DNA of 32,582 nt from positions 1 to 32,582 of the forward strand of contig JBBRGJ010000018.1 of NCBI GenBank assembly GCA_038240835.1, in the 5' to 3' direction. This document shows, piece after piece, positions 30,826 to 32,582 of this stretch. How positions within the stretch are numbered: position 1 is the stretch's first letter; each line of letters starts with the position of its first letter. The notes beneath the pieces are model-generated. The model made no database searches. It was not told where the DNA came from and worked only from the letters and a program-made list of their open reading frames with translations. This DNA comes from JBAXTE01 sp038240835 (GTDB lineage Bacteria > Bacteroidota > Bacteroidia > Bacteroidales > WCHB1-69). A program made the position numbers and the translations under genes.

Positions 30826-31548
30826 ATGAACAAACATTGGGTTATCCCAGATATACATGGTTGCGAAAAGACGCTCATTGCTTTGGTTGAAAACAAAATC
30901 AAACCAGATCCATCGGATGTGCTTATTTTTATTGGCGATTATGTAGATCGGGGACCAAATTCCAAAGGAGTCATCGATTACATTATAAAGCTCAAGGAGA
31001 AAGGGGTTCAAACATTCTGTCTGTTAGGAAACCACGAAGAGGCAATGCTTAGGGCTTATATGAAAGAGTTGAAAAATAAAAAGAAGTTTTCGCTCTTCCC
31101 AAAAAAGAATAAACCACTTAAATTTTGGCTGGGAATAGGCGGAGATACAACCTTGTCGAGTTTTGGAGTTAAAAAAATCAGCCAAATTGATGAAAAGTAT
31201 TTCGATTGGATTACAAACCTAGAATATTATTACCTCACCGAAAAATTTGTCGTAGTTCATGCGGGTTTAAACTTCAACATCGACGATCCGTTTTCAGATA
31301 CAGAAGCGATGACCAAAATCCGAGATTTTCAGGTAGATTATTCCAAATCGGGCAACCGAAAAATCATACATGGGCATGTGCAACTTAGCTTAGATTTTAT
31401 CAAATCCACCATCAAAGACGAAAATTCAACATTTATTGGTCTTGACAATGGATGTATTCACAGAAAAAGAATTGGAATGGGCAATTTAATTGCATTGGAA
31501 ATAAACACCATGCAACTAGAAATACAACCCAATATCGACACCATTTAA
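30826..31548 (+). CDS. PPP-family serine/threonine-type metallophosphatase
   Basis: 240 residues with the phosphoprotein phosphatase motifs: DIHG (Asp9, His11), GDYVDRG (Asp38, Asp41, Arg42), GNHE (Asn69, His70, Glu71), then HAGL and HGHVQ further on. These bind two metal ions. Relatives act on phosphoproteins or on diadenosine tetraphosphate; the sequence does not decide between them. A lysine-rich stretch (LKNKKKFSLFPKKNKP, about residues 82-97) is an insertion relative to short bacterial members. It is a single gene with its own promoter and no evident kinase partner. Confidence 0.88.
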   Translation: MNKHWVIPDIHGCEKTLIALVENKIKPDPSDVLIFIGDYVDRGPNSKGVIDYIIKLKEKGVQTFCLLGNHEEAMLRAYMKELKNKKKFSLFPKKNKPLKFWLGIGGDTTLSSFGVKKISQIDEKYFDWITNLEYYYLTEKFVVVHAGLNFNIDDPFSDTEAMTKIRDFQVDYSKSGNRKIIHGHVQLSLDFIKSTIKDENSTFIGLDNGCIHRKRIGMGNLIALEINTMQLEIQPNIDTI

Positions 31549-31566
31549 ATCAATATTTCTCAAAAC

Positions 31567-32447
31567 TTAAATTTTGGGAAGAGATTCCTTTTTCTCAATG
31601 GCTCTAAAATGTTGTGATGGAGGTGGATCTACATAAAATGCAACTCGAACAATATAAGCCACATTATCCCAAGTCCAACTATATCCCCATTCGGCTTTCC
31701 AACAAGGATATTTCTTGTATAAATAAGCAATTCTAATGTTTACAAAAAAGAATAATATCAAGATTGCACTGATAATTATGGCTCTTATATTTGCAAAAAA
31801 AGCATGGAAGAAAAAAGCAATTGGAATGGTAAACAATGGAAAATATTCGATGAAAGCGCGGTGTCCAAAACTACAATCGAATGTAGGAATCCACCAGCTT
31901 GAATTTAAATAAATGATGAGTAAAAAAATCACAGATATGCCAATTGCGGTAGATAGTTTCTTTCTTTTTGCCATCACAAATAAACCTGGGATAATAAGTA
32001 ATAAGAGGGGTGAATAGGTAAACAAACCTGCTACATTTCCAAACAATACATCGCCAATATGAGGACTGGCTAAGAATTTGAATGTTTCGTCTGAATATGA
32101 ATAATATAAAAAATATCCCGTTTGAATTTTCCAATAGATCAACTGTGGAACCCAGGCTAGAAAAGCAATTACTATTGACAAATAAGTATAGGGTTGCCTC
32201 ATAAAAAACAAAATCCTGTTGCCAATCTCTTTCATCGATTCTAAACCGAGCATAAAAGGAAAAATGGCAATAAGGATATTGGTAGGTCTAATTAGTACGG
32301 CTAAACCAATAGCAATGCCCATTTGCAAACTATTTTTCCAATTTGGCTTTTCGATAAAATAGTGCAATGCCCATATAAACCAAGATATAACAAAAAAAGA
32401 ATAGGCATGAGACATCCCCGATTCGCCGATGGTATAATAATATATAT
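31567..32447 (-). pseudogene. 5'-truncated membrane glycosyltransferase (GT-C / PMT-like), cut off by an insertion element
   Basis: About 290 residues of a polytopic membrane protein with some seven hydrophobic segments. The conserved run YYYTIGESGMSHAYSFF at its start, followed by GLAVLIRPTNILIAIFP, is the middle part of long bacterial GT-C type glycosyltransferases (dolichyl-phosphate-mannose transferase-like), which have several further N-terminal membrane segments and catalytic acids. Those are missing: upstream of about 32447 the sequence becomes the end of an IS1595-type transposase. The frame runs on to a TTG at 32469 through transposon sequence. The C-terminus (SLPKI, stop at 31567) is intact. 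An alternative is that a naturally short protein begins at an internal Met. Confidence 0.65.
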
Positions 32448-32582
32448 GACTGTCCGTAATCAATACCAAGTATTTTTTATTGAAGCCAAAATCAACCTGT
32501 CCGTTAATTTGTCCCCAAAATAACGTCGGTTAAATTTGTAACAGAATTCATCTAAGTAGTTTTGGACATACTTATCATTAAT
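32448..32582 (-). mobile_element. right end of an IS1595-family insertion sequence
   Basis: Transposase coding sequence ends at 32460, and glycosyltransferase homology starts near 32447. The element tip is probably GACTGTCCGTAATC, starting at about 32448, next to AT-rich ATATATAT that could be an 8-base target duplication, the size usual for the family. The other end is outside the window, so the terminal repeat and duplication are unconfirmed. Confidence 0.5.
32460..32582 (-). CDS. IS1595 (ISXO2-like) family transposase, C-terminal end only (continues past the window)
   Basis: The minus strand from 32582 reads 40 codons and a TGA at 32462-32460. The peptide includes NDKYVQNYLDEFCYKFNRRY, GDKLTDRL and ASIKNTWY. 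The YLDEFCYKFNRR run is the hallmark C-terminal segment of IS1595/ISXO2-type DDE transposases as I know them. The catalytic residues lie outside the window, so integrity cannot be judged. Confidence 0.75.
   Translation of the reverse strand: MNDKYVQNYLDEFCYKFNRRYFGDKLTDRLILASIKNTWY

Overview
The window looks like chromosomal DNA from an anaerobic or facultatively anaerobic member of the Bacteroidota. Evidence: AT-rich DNA, almost no Shine-Dalgarno sequences, several -7 promoter elements of the Bacteroidota form TAnnTTTG, secreted proteins with type IX secretion (T9SS) sorting domains of both type A and type B, a PorE-like TPR/beta-propeller/OmpA protein, and a lysine-fermentation gene block. 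No genus is assigned.

Layout. 1-3.6 kb: end of a lysine fermentation operon (kamD tail, kamE, CoA-transferase beta subunit, thiolase), interrupted between kamD and kamE by a tandem repeat and a four-helix-bundle gene; it closes with a terminator. 3.7-10.7 kb: envelope and T9SS genes (type A cargo, PorE-like protein, large type B PKD protein) separated by dispersed repeats. 10.8-14.3 kb: thyA-folA-DUF4468-pyrF-YwqK-like, a nucleotide/folate run opened by a divergent promoter. 14.7-17.9 kb (minus): dxs overlapping a U32 tRNA hydroxylase (TrhP-like).

18.5-24.2 kb is the most unusual block: DUF134 regulator with added Cys clusters, three different NifX/NifB-type small proteins, a DUF5320 Gly/Met-rich protein, a DUF89 protein, a ZIP-type metal transporter and two MinD/Mrp-type ATPases, each with two 4Fe-4S ferredoxin motifs. 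The arrangement recalls the Desulfovibrio orange-protein (ORP, Mo-Cu cluster) system, but here it carries a metal importer, a DUF89 enzyme and a His/Asp/Cys-rich tail, suggesting a metal-cluster assembly or delivery system whose metal and target are unknown.

24.3-26.6 kb: peroxiredoxin, pssA, folB, a Cys-rich CWC protein and tRNA-Cys. 26.6-27.95 kb has no gene; it is filled with repeats that are inverted relatives of those at 7.3-7.8 kb. 27.95-31.5 kb: free methionine-R-sulfoxide reductase (minus), a small lipoprotein, RlhA-like U32 protein and a PPP-family phosphatase. The right edge holds a 5'-truncated membrane glycosyltransferase abutting the C-terminal end of an IS1595-type transposase that runs off the window.

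All coordinates, motif positions and repeat comparisons were read by eye; family names rest on recognised motifs, not on database searches.
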